64,000 nucleotides of DNA from Weissella confusa (GTDB lineage: Bacteria; Bacillota; Bacilli; Lactobacillales; Lactobacillaceae), in NCBI GenBank assembly GCA_041871065.1, contig CP168942.1, positions 554,001 through 618,000 of the forward strand. Direction: 5' to 3'. The notes under the pieces were generated by a model, which did not search any database, was not told the DNA's origin, and saw nothing but the letters and a program-made list of their open reading frames with translations. The number at the start of each line of letters is the position of its first letter. Position 1 is the first letter of the stretch. Below, piece after piece: positions 18,027-29,437 of the stretch. The position numbers and the translations under genes were made by a program.

Positions 18027-18815
18027 ATGAGCAGACGACCAATTGTAGTTGGAAACTGGAAAATGAATAAATTACCCAGCGAAGCAGCTGCGTATATTAA
18101 GGAAGTAGGCCCAATGCTAGTGCAGTACGAGGGGGTCGACACTGTGCTTGCTGGGCAAGACGTCCTGTTGGATGCAATGGTTTACGCAGCACGAAGCACG
18201 CCAATCTGTATTGGTGCTGAAAACGTGTACTGGGAAGATCGTGGTGCCTATACAGGCGAAACTAGCCCAGCGGCATTGGCTGATTTGGGTATCAAAATGG
18301 TCATCATCGGCCACTCTGAACGACGTAACTATTTCCGAGAAACTGATGAAATGGTTAACTTGAAAACGTTGGCGGCTTTGCGAAATGGCTTGATGCCAAT
18401 TATTGCGATTGATGAAGCAGTGCAACTAGAATCAAGTAACGACCATGCCCACTGGATTGTTAATCAAGTCGTTGAGTCATTAAAAGGTGTGACAGAAGCC
18501 GACATGGCGAATGTTATGTTGGCATATGAACCAACAGCTGCAATTGGTTCAGGTCAGGCGATGAGTCCAGAAATCGCACAAAAGAGTTTGTGGATTATTC
18601 GTCAAACTGTTGCGGACATGTTTAATCAAGCCGTGGCAGATAACCTACGTATTTTGTACGGTGGGTCTGTGAAGCCGACGAATGTATATGATATCTTGTC
18701 ACAACCGGATATTGATGGTGTTTTGGTTGGGGATGCAGCTTTAGATGCGTCAACGTTTATTGAGCTAGTTAGTCTTGCACAACAAGCTAAAAGAACATTG
18801 CGAAAAGACGCATAA
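18027..18815 (+). CDS. tpiA: Triosephosphate isomerase, divergent
   Basis: 262 residues from ATG 18027, with a gggggaag ribosome site. The substrate-binding VGNWKMNK, catalytic His (about residue 96, in IIGHSERRNYF), catalytic Glu (about 167, in AYEPTAAIGSG) and phosphate-binding YGGSVKP and GVLVGDAAL are present. Two conserved places differ from the textbook enzyme: loop 6 reads EPTAAIGSG instead of EPVWAIGTG, and the segment usually written CVGE or CIGE reads AIDE, so the conserved Cys is replaced by Ala. The catalytic residues are intact, so it is probably active. In a phosphoketolase organism its job would be mainly to link glyceraldehyde phosphate to dihydroxyacetone phosphate for GpsA. 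Confidence 0.88.
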   Translation: MSRRPIVVGNWKMNKLPSEAAAYIKEVGPMLVQYEGVDTVLAGQDVLLDAMVYAARSTPICIGAENVYWEDRGAYTGETSPAALADLGIKMVIIGHSERRNYFRETDEMVNLKTLAALRNGLMPIIAIDEAVQLESSNDHAHWIVNQVVESLKGVTEADMANVMLAYEPTAAIGSGQAMSPEIAQKSLWIIRQTVADMFNQAVADNLRILYGGSVKPTNVYDILSQPDIDGVLVGDAALDASTFIELVSLAQQAKRTLRKDA

Positions 18816-18899
18816 AAGCATCGTAGTTTTGTCGAAGTTGCCCGATATACTATCAGAGTAGAGTTGATAATAGTATATGTAATAGGGGGATATCGACAC

Positions 18900-19097
18900 A
18901 TGTTTAAGTTCATGGAAAAGATTTTGTCTGATGGTAGCTTTGTAAAGGTCTACCTAACGTCAGGGGAGTCATTCATTTTGAATGAAATTAACGGGGAAGC
19001 AGAAGGCATGATTTTGGGATCACACAATGCTGGTGGTCGCAAGGTCCGTTATGCGGTGAACGAATCAGAAATCGCAGCTGTTCGTGAACACTGGTAA
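18900..19097 (+). CDS. Small hypothetical protein, 65 aa
   Basis: The start is ATG at 18900 after aggggga; an upstream in-frame ATG at 18864 covers the promoter-like region. The product starts MFKFMEKILSDG and looks like a small beta-rich soluble protein, with no membrane span and no recognised domain. It lies between tpiA and eno with its own terminator. The segment GRKVRYAVNESEIAAV suggests a compact fold, but no function can be given. Confidence 0.65.
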   Translation: MFKFMEKILSDGSFVKVYLTSGESFILNEINGEAEGMILGSHNAGGRKVRYAVNESEIAAVREHW

Positions 19098-19102
19098 AAT
19101 CT

Positions 19103-19134
19103 AAAAGCACGTCTCATGTGGGGCGTGCTTTTTG
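19103..19134 (+). terminator. Terminator after the 65-aa gene
   Basis: aaaagcacg / cgtgctttt stem and T run. Confidence 0.85.
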
Positions 19135-19272
19135 TTGTTCCGGCAAGATAGCGTTTCACAGACGGTTCAAACAAAACGCAAGAAAGCCGATTAAATGCAA
19201 CATAACGTGTGAATTATGTTACAATATATGACAAGGGATATTCCCAGATAACTATACTTTTAAAACAAGTAA

Positions 19273-20640
<1,368 letters not shown>

Positions 20641-20674
20641 TCACTAGCATCTGTCAATTTGATAGATTAATTAA

Positions 20675-20713
20675 AGACGAAACCAATTCGCAAGATTTGG
20701 TTTCGTCTTTTTT
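20675..20713 (+). terminator. Terminator after eno
   Basis: Twelve-base stem agacgaaaccaa / ttggtttcgtct and seven T. Confidence 0.95.
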
Positions 20714-20795
20714 TGTTTTGGAGTCCTAAATTCTGCCATTGATTTGTCAGGGTGCTATACTAACTGTTGATAAAAGATAAGGAAGTAAGGATATC

Positions 20796-22217
20796 ATGCA
20801 AGAGAGTCAAAACGGTTTGAAGCTATGGTTATCAATGACAGCAGTTGGGTTGTTCACATTTATGAGCACCTTGGATGCGTCAATTGTTAATATTGCATTG
20901 CCTGTTATGTCAAAAGAGATGAATATCCCAATGAATCAAGACACGTGGACGGTCTCAATTTATTTGATTGTTATTTCTGGATTGTTGGCTTTGTTTGGTA
21001 ACTTGGGTGATCAACTCGGTAAGATTAAGATTTTTAGAATTGGAACGATTGTTTTCACACTCGGTTCTGTACTGGCGGGAATTGATTTAGGTTTGCCATT
21101 TTTGTTGTTTGCCCGTTTTGTACAAGCCGTTGGTGCATCAATGACGATGAGTAATTCATTTGGAATTACGACGACACTTGCACCACAAAACCTACGTGGT
21201 CGTGCGATGTCATTCATTGCTGCTTGGGTATCACTTGGTTCAATCCTTGGTCCAGCGCTTGGTGGGTTGTTGCTACAACACTTGTCATGGTCATACATCT
21301 TCTGGATTAACGTGCCAATCGGTATCATTGCTATCGTAGCAGGTGCGTTCTTGCTACCAAAGTCATCAAAGAAGGGTGTAACGCCTCAAATTGATTGGTT
21401 CGGTGCTGTGTCATTGTTCTTGTTCGTTGCCGTTTTGTTCCTTGGATTAAATGTGGCACAAGTGCAAGGGTTCTTGGCAGCTTGGCCATTGGCTTTGATT
21501 GTCATTGCCATCATTCTGTTTATCTTGTTTATTCGTCACGAATTGCATGCTGAGAAGCCATTGCTTGATTTGACGATTTTCTCATCAAAGCTATTTACAA
21601 TCAGTTTGATTACGGCGTTCCTAGTGTTCGTCACAAACTTCTTTATTAATGTTTTGATGCCATTCTACCTTGAGAATTTGCGTGGCTTGAGTACTGGTAC
21701 ATCAGGCATGTACATGTTGCTATGGCCGGTAGCTATGCTGGTGTTCTCCGCTTTGTCAGGTACGTTGGCTGACAAGATGGATCGTGAGTACGTGACCTTG
21801 TTTGGTTTGACGGTATTGGCGATTGTCATGTTTACGTGGTTCTTCGTTGATGGTGAGTCACCAATGTTGTTGATTGGTTTGTTGTTGGCTGGTTCAGGAT
21901 TTGGAATGGCCTTCTTCCAATCACCAAATAATGCGTTGATTATGTCAAACGCACCCCAAGATAAGTTAGGTGTTGCCGGATCATTGAATGCATTGTCACG
22001 TAACTTGGGAATGATTACTGGTACAACATTGGTTACGTCAGTTTTGTACGCAGCAATGAGTGCTAAGTTGGGCAAGTCAATCACAACGTATCCAACGCAC
22101 AACCCTGAAGTCTTTGTCTTCGGAATGCACGTTGCCTTTGCGGTTGCCGGCGTTTTGTTGGTCATCGCATTCATCATTACGTTCTATCGTGTCTTGATGC
22201 GTCGTGCGACGAAGTAA
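20796..22217 (+). CDS. MFS drug:H+ antiporter, 14-span (DHA2) type
   Basis: 473 residues with about 14 hydrophobic segments. The first span carries LDASIVNIALPVMSKEM, the DHA2 family signature (motif D1, with an acidic residue in span 1). GNLGDQLGKIKIFRIG is motif A between spans 2 and 3, and LGPALGGLLLQHLSWSYIFWIN is motif C, typical of exporters. It is probably a proton-driven efflux pump in the membrane; the substrate cannot be predicted. It resembles the second MFS gene at 26.5 kb and is probably a distant paralogue. Single gene with terminator; no regulator adjoins it. Confidence 0.85.
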   Translation: MQESQNGLKLWLSMTAVGLFTFMSTLDASIVNIALPVMSKEMNIPMNQDTWTVSIYLIVISGLLALFGNLGDQLGKIKIFRIGTIVFTLGSVLAGIDLGLPFLLFARFVQAVGASMTMSNSFGITTTLAPQNLRGRAMSFIAAWVSLGSILGPALGGLLLQHLSWSYIFWINVPIGIIAIVAGAFLLPKSSKKGVTPQIDWFGAVSLFLFVAVLFLGLNVAQVQGFLAAWPLALIVIAIILFILFIRHELHAEKPLLDLTIFSSKLFTISLITAFLVFVTNFFINVLMPFYLENLRGLSTGTSGMYMLLWPVAMLVFSALSGTLADKMDREYVTLFGLTVLAIVMFTWFFVDGESPMLLIGLLLAGSGFGMAFFQSPNNALIMSNAPQDKLGVAGSLNALSRNLGMITGTTLVTSVLYAAMSAKLGKSITTYPTHNPEVFVFGMHVAFAVAGVLLVIAFIITFYRVLMRRATK

Positions 22218-22232
22218 TTTTAAAAAAATTCA

Positions 22233-22266
22233 CGAGATGTTCGAAATTCGAATATCTCGTTTTTTG
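22233..22266 (+). terminator. Terminator after the first MFS gene
   Basis: acgagat / atctcgt stem with an inner ttcga/tcgaa extension and six T. Confidence 0.9.
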
Positions 22267-22361
22267 TTGAGAGTGGCCGGTTCCTATGGTATGCTAGTTA
22301 GGTATAAAACCCCAGGGCTGGGGTAATTCGTTTAAACGAAAATGAAGAGGAGGGCGCCCAC

Positions 22362-22598
22362 ATGTACAACGTATTGTTGACAGCGATGATTGTCGTTGGT
22401 GTGTTGATTATTTTGGCAGTGTTGATGCAACCATCGAAGCAACAAGATGCTTTGTCAGCCTTGTCAGGTGGCGGCGGAGATTTGTTCGCAACGCAAAAGG
22501 CACGTGGGTTCGAGGCAGTGATGCAACGAATCACGGCTATTCTTGGAGCTATCTGGTTTATTTTGGGATTGGCACTAGTTTACCTTTCTTCACACTAA
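22362..22598 (+). CDS. secG: Preprotein translocase subunit SecG
   Basis: 78 residues, two membrane spans (about 3-22 and 54-75) separated by a glycine-rich loop (LSGGGGDLFATQKARG), the classic SecG layout. It helps SecYEG-SecA export. Gene order secG-rnr-smpB matches the conserved Firmicutes arrangement. Ribosome site gaggagg. A weak hairpin (about 22615-22642) lies between it and rnr and may only partly stop transcription. Confidence 0.92.
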   Translation: MYNVLLTAMIVVGVLIILAVLMQPSKQQDALSALSGGGGDLFATQKARGFEAVMQRITAILGAIWFILGLALVYLSSH

Positions 22599-22671
22599 AC
22601 ACTAACAGCGCTATGACCTCTCGTGACTTGTTACGAGGGGTCTTTGATTATTTAAGAAGAGTGAGATTTAA

Positions 22672-25029
22672 ATGGACGCACAAAATTTGCAGGACCAATT
22701 ATTTGGGTTCTTGAAGGCAAATCCAACGCAAGCCTATCCAGCACAAACGCTGGCTGATGGTTTGCGCTTGGATGATGCCAACGCCTTTACGAAGGTCGTT
22801 CAAGCACTAGCTGCTTTGGAACGTGGTGGTAAGGTAAAGGTTAATGATGAAGGCGCATTCCAATATGACGCCGAAAAGGAAGGGATTATTGGTGTCTTCA
22901 AGTCTAATGACAAGGGCTTCGGCTTTGTTCACTATGACGACAAGGAAGAAGACGTCTTTATTAATCCTGATAACACGATGTTTGCCGTTCAAGGTGACGA
23001 AGTTCGTGTGAAGTTATTGACGAAGGGTGATGCAAACACTGGTCGTGGACCTGAAGGTAAGGTTGCTGAAATCATTACCCACGCTCGTGAGCACGTGGTT
23101 GGTGAGTTCACACTTGGTTCAGAATACAAGGGCTACGTTGGAAGTATTCGTTTGACGGATAAGAAGTTTGCGTCATTCGAATTCTTGGTTAAGGAAGGTG
23201 GCGTTTCAGCTACCGACGGCGAAGTGGTTGTGGCCTCAATTGACCAATACCCTTCAGCCGTTGCACCAAAGCGCTTCACGGGTGCGATTACGGAGAAGGT
23301 CGGATACAAGGATGATCCTGGTGTCGACATTCTACAAATCGTGTACAACCACGATGTGCCACACGTCTTCCCAGAAGCTGTGTTGGAACAAGCAAACAAG
23401 ATTCCTGATGAAGTGCAAGACTTCGAGCGTGAGGGTCGTGAAGATATCACAGATCAACCACTTGTAACGATTGACGCCATTGAGTCTAAGGACTTGGACG
23501 ACGCCGTAGTTGTTTGGAAGTTGCCAAACGGAAACTTCCACTTGGGTGTTCACATTGCCGACGTGTCACACTACGTTGTTGAAGGTACACCATTGGATGA
23601 GGAAGCTTACAACCGTGGCACGTCAGTTTACTTGACGGACCGTGTCATTCCAATGTTGCCACGTAACATCTCTAACGGAATTGCGTCATTGAACCCTGGT
23701 GTTGACCGTTTGGCCATGTCTGCCGAAATGGAATTCACACCAGCTGGTGATTTGGTAAACCACCGTTTGCACACCTCAGTTATGCGTTCACACGCTCGTA
23801 TGACGTACAAGGCAGTTAATGCTATCTTGGCTGGTGACGAAGAAACGCGTTCAGAGTACAGCGACCTTGTGCCAATGTTCGAAGAAATGGAACAATTGCA
23901 CAATGCGTTGGCCGCTAAGCGTACGGAACGTGGTGCAATCGAATTTGATGCACCTGAGGCAAAGATTATCGTTGATGAGACGGGTAAGCCAACGGATATC
24001 GAATTGCGTGAGCGTGGTTTGTCAGAACGTATGATTGAGTCATTCATGTTGGCAGCCAACGAAACGGTTGCCATGCACTTTGATCAAGCAAACGTGCCAT
24101 TCTTGTACCGTATTCACGAGTCACCAGATGCTGACCGTGTTCAAAACTTCGTGGACTTTGTGAAGGCCCTTGGTGCACCGGTTAAGATTGACCCAGAAAA
24201 CATCAAGTCAACTGACTTGCAAGCTATCCACAACTTCTTCTTGGATCGTCCAGAAGAACAAATGGTTTCAACCATGATGTTGCGTACGATGAAGCAAGCC
24301 AAGTACTCAGACCAACCATTGGGACACTTTGGTATTGGTGCTGAATACTACACACACTTCACATCACCAATTCGTCGTTACCCTGATTTGACGGTTCACC
24401 GTTTGATTAAGTGGTACGAGAAGAACGGTTTGGGTGAAGAGGCACAAGCTAAGTACCGTGATAAGTTGGCTCAAATTGGTGAGGATACGTCAGTTCGTGA
24501 GCGTCGTGCCGTTGATACTGAACGTGATACGGATGCCATGAAGAAGGCCGAGTTCATGGAGGACAAGGTTGGCGACGAATTCGAGGCAGTGGTAAACGGT
24601 GTCTTGAAGTTTGGTATGTTCGTTTCATTGGAGAACACGGTTGAAGGTTTGATTCACACGTCAAACTTCACAGATGACCAATATGTCTACGATGAAGCGC
24701 ACATGGCTTTGATTGGCCGTCGTTTCCACCACATCTACCAAATCGGACAACCGGTTAAGGTACGTTTGATTCGTGTTGATAAGGAACAATCAGCTTTGGA
24801 CTTCGTTTTGGTTGATCCAGATGCTGCTCCAATCACTGACATCAAGGTGCCAGAGGACCGTCGCGGTGCCTTTGGTGGTCGCAACCGCGGTGAGCGTCGT
24901 AGCAACGACAAGAACAACCGCTCAAGCAAGGGTGGTAAGACTCACAACGGTGGAAAGCCATTCGGTGCAAAGTCAGACCGCAAGCCTGAATCAAAGCACC
25001 AGAATACCAACCGTAAGGGACGTCACTAA
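22672..25029 (+). CDS. rnr: Ribonuclease R
   Basis: 785 residues. Domains in order: N-terminal winged helix (about 1-65), two cold-shock domains (about 70-220, KSNDKGFGFVHYDD), RNB catalytic domain (about 245-590) with the metal-binding aspartates in TIDAIESKDLDDAVVV, an S1 domain (about 640-720, GVLKFGMFVSLENTVEGLIH), then a basic tail rich in Arg, Lys and Asn (about 725-785). It is a 3'-to-5' exoribonuclease that unwinds structured RNA and works with SmpB-tmRNA in clearing non-stop mRNAs; smpB follows directly. Confidence 0.95.
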   Translation: MDAQNLQDQLFGFLKANPTQAYPAQTLADGLRLDDANAFTKVVQALAALERGGKVKVNDEGAFQYDAEKEGIIGVFKSNDKGFGFVHYDDKEEDVFINPDNTMFAVQGDEVRVKLLTKGDANTGRGPEGKVAEIITHAREHVVGEFTLGSEYKGYVGSIRLTDKKFASFEFLVKEGGVSATDGEVVVASIDQYPSAVAPKRFTGAITEKVGYKDDPGVDILQIVYNHDVPHVFPEAVLEQANKIPDEVQDFEREGREDITDQPLVTIDAIESKDLDDAVVVWKLPNGNFHLGVHIADVSHYVVEGTPLDEEAYNRGTSVYLTDRVIPMLPRNISNGIASLNPGVDRLAMSAEMEFTPAGDLVNHRLHTSVMRSHARMTYKAVNAILAGDEETRSEYSDLVPMFEEMEQLHNALAAKRTERGAIEFDAPEAKIIVDETGKPTDIELRERGLSERMIESFMLAANETVAMHFDQANVPFLYRIHESPDADRVQNFVDFVKALGAPVKIDPENIKSTDLQAIHNFFLDRPEEQMVSTMMLRTMKQAKYSDQPLGHFGIGAEYYTHFTSPIRRYPDLTVHRLIKWYEKNGLGEEAQAKYRDKLAQIGEDTSVRERRAVDTERDTDAMKKAEFMEDKVGDEFEAVVNGVLKFGMFVSLENTVEGLIHTSNFTDDQYVYDEAHMALIGRRFHHIYQIGQPVKVRLIRVDKEQSALDFVLVDPDAAPITDIKVPEDRRGAFGGRNRGERRSNDKNNRSSKGGKTHNGGKPFGAKSDRKPESKHQNTNRKGRH

Positions 25030-25129
25030 ACAAGAGCATAGAGCAACGTTTTTCTCGTGAAACGAGAAAATTGGGTACCCGGAGTTGCGGCAGGCGTTTA
25101 CAACAGAAAGCTTTAGGAGGTCGTTAAAG

Positions 25130-25597
25130 ATGGCCAAGAAGAAGTCAAATGCAGATGGTGCATTGGCAACAAACAATAAAGCAAAGTACAACTACTTTAT
25201 CGGCGAAACGTATGAAGCCGGTATTGAACTGACAGGAACAGAAATCAAGTCAGTTCGTGCCAGCAAGATTACAATTGCGGATGGGTTCATTCAAATTCGT
25301 GACGGCCAAGCTTGGTTGGACAACGTTCACATTAGTCCATTTGAGCAAGGTAACCGTTTCAATCACGAACCCTTGCGTAGTCGTCGATTGTTGTTGCACA
25401 AAAAAGAAATCAAAGCGCTAGGTGAAGCAACGGCACAACAAGGCAAAACAATTGTGCCATTGCGCGTTTACTTGAAGCATGGTTTCGCCAAGGTATTGAT
25501 TGGCGTTGCGACTGGTAAGCACAACTACGATAAGCGTGAAACAATTAAAAAGCGTGATCAAGACCGCGATTTGCGTCGCAGCCTAAAGGTCCGATAA
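25130..25597 (+). CDS. smpB: SsrA-binding protein SmpB
   Basis: 155 residues. ATG 25130 follows a taggagg site; a longer in-frame start at 25085 lacks one. Family signatures [19 protein letters not shown] and [13 protein letters not shown] are present, with the basic C-terminal tail ([16 protein letters not shown]) that enters the decoding centre. It carries tmRNA to stalled ribosomes. A small tttctcg/cgagaaa hairpin lies in the 100-base gap after rnr, and a strong terminator follows. The tmRNA gene itself is not in this window. Confidence 0.95.
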   Translation: MAKKKSNADGALATNNKAKYNYFIGETYEAGIELTGTEIKSVRASKITIADGFIQIRDGQAWLDNVHISPFEQGNRFNHEPLRSRRLLLHKKEIKALGEATAQQGKTIVPLRVYLKHGFAKVLIGVATGKHNYDKRETIKKRDQDRDLRRSLKVR

Positions 25598-25599
25598 TG

Positions 25600-25635
25600 A
25601 AAACGAGCCGATATGACAAATATCGGCTCGTTTTT
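25600..25635 (+). terminator. Terminator after smpB
   Basis: Fifteen-base stem aaaacgagccgatat / atatcggctcgtttt and T run. Confidence 0.95.
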
Positions 25636-25685
25636 GCATGTAATCGGTATTCAAAGGGATATAATGACTGTATATCTGGGGGTAA

Positions 25686-26483
25686 ATGATTATGAAAATT
25701 CAGAAGGACTTGCGTTATGGTACAGATGCTATGCAACAGCTCGATATTTATGCGCCTGATAATGCGATTGCGGATATCGTACTCGTGCACGGCGGTGGCT
25801 GGTGGCAAGGTGATAAGCGCAAAGAAGATGAATTAGCTGGAAAATTGGTTGCAGCTAATTTTCGCGTCGCAGCCATTAACTACCGATTGGCGGATGGTGA
25901 GAAGGCCGAGAATATTTTTCCAACGCAACGTGAAGATGCAGTGATGGCGGTTAATTGGTTGGTTGAGAATGCTGGATTCCGACTCGATAAATTGGTCATG
26001 TGGGGCGCTTCTTCAGGCGGAAATATTGCACTTGAAGCAGCACAAATCTTAGACGTACCGACTGTGTCTTGGTCTGGTCTCAATGATTTGGCCGGCTTTA
26101 TGGCAAACCATCCTAACATTGTTGGCAAGAAGCTGATTATCGGTGCGGACGTGAAGTCAAAAGACATTGATCAAGATGGCGACAATCAAGCTTATTACAA
26201 GTGGTTGGTCGATAATTTAACCGCGAATGGTCAAGTAGCATATGCCGATGCGACAATTTATGACCGGCTAACGACGGCAACAAAGCCGGTCTTTATTGCG
26301 AATTCGATGAATGAGCTCGTACCAGTTGGAGAAGTGGCGACGTTGATGAATCGCCTGATTAATTTAGGAGTTGGCGTCGAAACAATGGTGCTACCTGGTA
26401 GTCGTCATGGTGAAGGCTATATGGATGATGCCTTGCCAGCTTCAATCGCCTTTGTCACTCGCGTTCTAGAATTAGGTGATTAG
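25686..26483 (+). CDS. Alpha/beta hydrolase (esterase-like)
   Basis: 265 residues, cytoplasmic. It shows the oxyanion-hole motif VLVHGGGWWQGDKR (hormone-sensitive-lipase / BD-FAE style), the nucleophile elbow WGASSGGN with the catalytic Ser, and the C-terminal His in PGSRHGEGY; the acid is probably the Glu or Asp near ANSMNELVP. It could be an esterase or deacetylase; the substrate is unknown. ATG at 25686 and at 25692 are both compatible with the ggggg ribosome site. The stop codon almost touches the following MFS gene, so the two are co-transcribed. Confidence 0.8.
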   Translation: MIMKIQKDLRYGTDAMQQLDIYAPDNAIADIVLVHGGGWWQGDKRKEDELAGKLVAANFRVAAINYRLADGEKAENIFPTQREDAVMAVNWLVENAGFRLDKLVMWGASSGGNIALEAAQILDVPTVSWSGLNDLAGFMANHPNIVGKKLIIGADVKSKDIDQDGDNQAYYKWLVDNLTANGQVAYADATIYDRLTTATKPVFIANSMNELVPVGEVATLMNRLINLGVGVETMVLPGSRHGEGYMDDALPASIAFVTRVLELGD

Positions 26484-26485
26484 TG

Positions 26486-27901
26486 ATGGCAGATGGACAA
26501 AAGACACAGTCAATTACGGTTTCTCTAGGGGCGTTTTCCTTCGTAACGGCTTTATCTGGTGCCAGTGTCACACTAGCGTTGCCCAGAATGGCGCAAGCGT
26601 TTGATGTCAGCGCGACATTGAGTACACAAGTTGTGCAAGTGGGGCTGATTACGACGGTCATCTTCCTGGTTATGTTTGGTCATGCAGGGGATGTGTTTTC
26701 TAAAAATGCCGTTTATCGTGCTGGGGGATGGGTGTTTATTATCGGTTCGCTACTAACCGGATTAGCACCTAGTTTTATGGGCGTGTTAGTCGGTCGTTTT
26801 ATTCAAGCGATTGGTTCGGCAATGGTTATGGCGAATGCAATGGGGATTATTAATGAGCACTTTTCGGACAAAGAACGCTCAAAAGCCCTCGCGTATAATT
26901 CGATGTTTATTTCAGTTGGTTCAATTTCTGGGCCAGCAGTTGGTGGGTTAATTACGTCAACCTTGTCATGGCGCTGGATCTTTTTGCTGAACGTTCCCGT
27001 AGCCATCTTGATTATGTTGTGGGCAAAGAATGCTTTTCCACGCCCCAAAGTATCACTTGCTGCGATTCGTGAACAAGCGTCGCGCGTGAACTGGGTTGGC
27101 CAAGTGATTTTTTCAATCGGTATTGTACTCATGTTTAGCAGTAGCTGGATTAAAATTCCAGGCTTGGATCAATTTACAAATCTAATGGTCTTCCTCATTG
27201 GTGGTGGTATCATCACAGCGTTGTCGTTCCTACAGGATGACTTTGCACCATCGCCCTGGATTGATCCGCAGGTGCTACGAAACGTGACGTTCTTAACGTC
27301 GACTAGTGTGCTGTTCTTAGCGATGTTTGTTAATTCGTTTTCAAACATTTTACTGCCGTTCTACCTACAAGATTATTTGCCATTTTCACCTGGCCAAAGT
27401 GGTCTTATTGTCGCTGTCCAATCAGTGGTAATGCTCATGCTGTCGCCGTTTGTTGGTCGCTTGGCTGCAAATCCTGCAAGGCGCCCACATTTGGTCACGA
27501 TTGGCTTGATTATGTTGCTAGTATCGCAAATTGGTTATGCGTTTTACGGTGGCCAAGTTGGGTTAGGGTACATCCTGTGGCCCATTATTGTGAATGGGAT
27601 TGGGATGGCATTTACATTGACGCCGAATAATTCAATCACAATGGGATTAGTTTCGCCAAAACTGGCCGGTGTTGCTGGGTCGATGAATTCTTTGTTCCGC
27701 ACAATTGGGATGGCTGTTGGAATTAGTTTTGCAACTAATTTCTTATATGCGCAACTTCCTGGTGTAGAGCACATTACCCGCGGATTAGGAGCGACCTATT
27801 TGCATGCGAGTCGCGTCGTCTTTTATGTGGCAGTGTTTGCATCACTCGTCGCACTTATCGTAAATGTGTGGCGAACAGCGACCAGTAAATCGGAAATGTG
27901 A
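26486..27901 (+). CDS. MFS transporter, 14-span type
   Basis: 471 residues from ATG 26486 (a GTG three bases earlier is also possible). About 14 hydrophobic segments. Motif C region GSISGPAVGGLITSTLSWRWIF indicates an exporter of the DHA2 group. Span 1 reads SGASVTLALPRMAQAF and lacks the acidic residue seen in the paralogue at 20.8 kb, so the two pumps probably differ in substrate charge. It overlaps the hydrolase unit; a pump paired with an esterase may handle one compound, but that is speculation. No terminator is seen between it and the ABC operon promoter. Confidence 0.8.
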   Translation: MADGQKTQSITVSLGAFSFVTALSGASVTLALPRMAQAFDVSATLSTQVVQVGLITTVIFLVMFGHAGDVFSKNAVYRAGGWVFIIGSLLTGLAPSFMGVLVGRFIQAIGSAMVMANAMGIINEHFSDKERSKALAYNSMFISVGSISGPAVGGLITSTLSWRWIFLLNVPVAILIMLWAKNAFPRPKVSLAAIREQASRVNWVGQVIFSIGIVLMFSSSWIKIPGLDQFTNLMVFLIGGGIITALSFLQDDFAPSPWIDPQVLRNVTFLTSTSVLFLAMFVNSFSNILLPFYLQDYLPFSPGQSGLIVAVQSVVMLMLSPFVGRLAANPARRPHLVTIGLIMLLVSQIGYAFYGGQVGLGYILWPIIVNGIGMAFTLTPNNSITMGLVSPKLAGVAGSMNSLFRTIGMAVGISFATNFLYAQLPGVEHITRGLGATYLHASRVVFYVAVFASLVALIVNVWRTATSKSEM

Positions 27902-27991
27902 GGAAACATGACATCACACAACATCTTTTTGGGGAATGATAGTAAGATACTAGCATATAGAAGAACTAGGGTGATTTAGGAGGAATACGTC

Positions 27992-29437
27992 ATGCATAAA
28001 TGGCTGACAGGTTTGGTAGTACTAGCTGCGACAATCATGGGGTTAGTAGCTGGGGCACCAAACGCACAGGCTGCATCACACTACACCATTACAACTGATA
28101 CGACATTCCCGCCATTTGAGTTCCAAACTCAAGGTGGTGACTACCGTGGTATCGATATGGATATGCTGAAGGAAATTGCGAAGCGCGAGGACTTCACTTA
28201 CACGTTGAAGCCAATGAGTTTCAACGCTGGTGTGCAGGCGGTGCAAGCTGGTCAAGTCGATGGTATCTTGGCCGGTATGTCAATTACTGATGAACGTAAG
28301 CAAACGTTTGATTTCGGAACGCCATACTACAAGAGTGGTATTGTCATGGCTGTTGCTAACAAGTCTAAGGTTGATTCATTGGATGACTTGAAGGGGAAGA
28401 CGGTTGCGGCTAAGACGGGTAGTTCCGGTGCGATGTATGCGCAACGCATGGCTAAGAAGTACGACTTTAAGATTACGTACTTCAATGACTCAAACACGAT
28501 GTACAATGACGTTATCATTGGTAACACAGTAGCGGCGTTTGAAGATCAACCGGTTATGGCCTATGCCATTCAACAAGGTACGAAGATGAAAATCGTGACG
28601 GATCCGGCTGATGGAAACTGGTACGGTTTTGGTGTTAAGAAGGGTGATAATGCTGAGCTGTTGAAGAAGTTCAACGCAGGTTATGCCAAGATTGTTAAGG
28701 ACGGAACCTACGATAAGATTGTTAACCGTTACCTTGGTGAAGGTGGTTACAACTACAAGGAAAACGCGGCTGCTAAGTCAGCTGCCGACCAGTCAATTTG
28801 GTCATTGATTCAAGAAAACAAGGCCGCCTTGTTGGATGGTTTGATTAAGACGTTGCAACTAACGGTTGTTGGTATCGTTTTGGCCGCCATTTGGGGTGTT
28901 TTGTTGGGTGTGATGGGTGTTGCGCCAAGTAAGTTGGTTCGTGGTATCTCATCAACGATTATTTACATCTTCCGTGGTCTACCAATGCTAGTTTTGGCGT
29001 TCTTTATTTACATCGGAATTCCTAACTTAACGGGTCAAAAGATTCCAGCATTTACGGCTGGTGTGATCACGTTGATTTTGAATGAAGGTGCCTACATTGG
29101 TGCGTTCGTGCGTGGTGGATTTAAGTCAGTTGACCCTGGTCAATTGGAAGCTGCTCGTTCATTGGGAATGCCATACGGTAAGGCGATGCGTAAGGTTGTG
29201 ATGCCACAAGGAATTCGCTTGACGATTCCAAGTTTCATTAACCAATTCATCATTACGTTGAAGGATACGTCAATCTTGTCAGCAATCGGTATTATCGAAT
29301 TGACGCAAACTGGAACATTGATCATTGCGCGTAACTTGCAAGGATTCAAGGTTTGGTTGATGATTGCCGTTTTGTACTTGATTGTCATCACGTTGTTGAC
29401 GTGGTTATCTAACTGGGTAGAAAAGAGGATTAACTAA
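27992..29437 (+). CDS. Amino acid ABC transporter, substrate-binding/permease fusion (GlnP type)
   Basis: 481 residues. A cleavable signal peptide (about 1-28, ending NAQA) leads to a family-3 solute-binding domain (about 30-252, opening [15 protein letters not shown]), then a His/Glu/Gln-type permease with about five spans (about 275-480) and the EAA loop [20 protein letters not shown]. The fused architecture is standard for lactic acid bacterial glutamine/glutamate importers. Ribosome site taggagg. The stop overlaps the start of the ATPase gene (TAATG), giving a two-gene importer. Exact amino acid preference is unresolved. Confidence 0.9.
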   Translation: MHKWLTGLVVLAATIMGLVAGAPNAQAASHYTITTDTTFPPFEFQTQGGDYRGIDMDMLKEIAKREDFTYTLKPMSFNAGVQAVQAGQVDGILAGMSITDERKQTFDFGTPYYKSGIVMAVANKSKVDSLDDLKGKTVAAKTGSSGAMYAQRMAKKYDFKITYFNDSNTMYNDVIIGNTVAAFEDQPVMAYAIQQGTKMKIVTDPADGNWYGFGVKKGDNAELLKKFNAGYAKIVKDGTYDKIVNRYLGEGGYNYKENAAAKSAADQSIWSLIQENKAALLDGLIKTLQLTVVGIVLAAIWGVLLGVMGVAPSKLVRGISSTIIYIFRGLPMLVLAFFIYIGIPNLTGQKIPAFTAGVITLILNEGAYIGAFVRGGFKSVDPGQLEAARSLGMPYGKAMRKVVMPQGIRLTIPSFINQFIITLKDTSILSAIGIIELTQTGTLIIARNLQGFKVWLMIAVLYLIVITLLTWLSNWVEKRIN

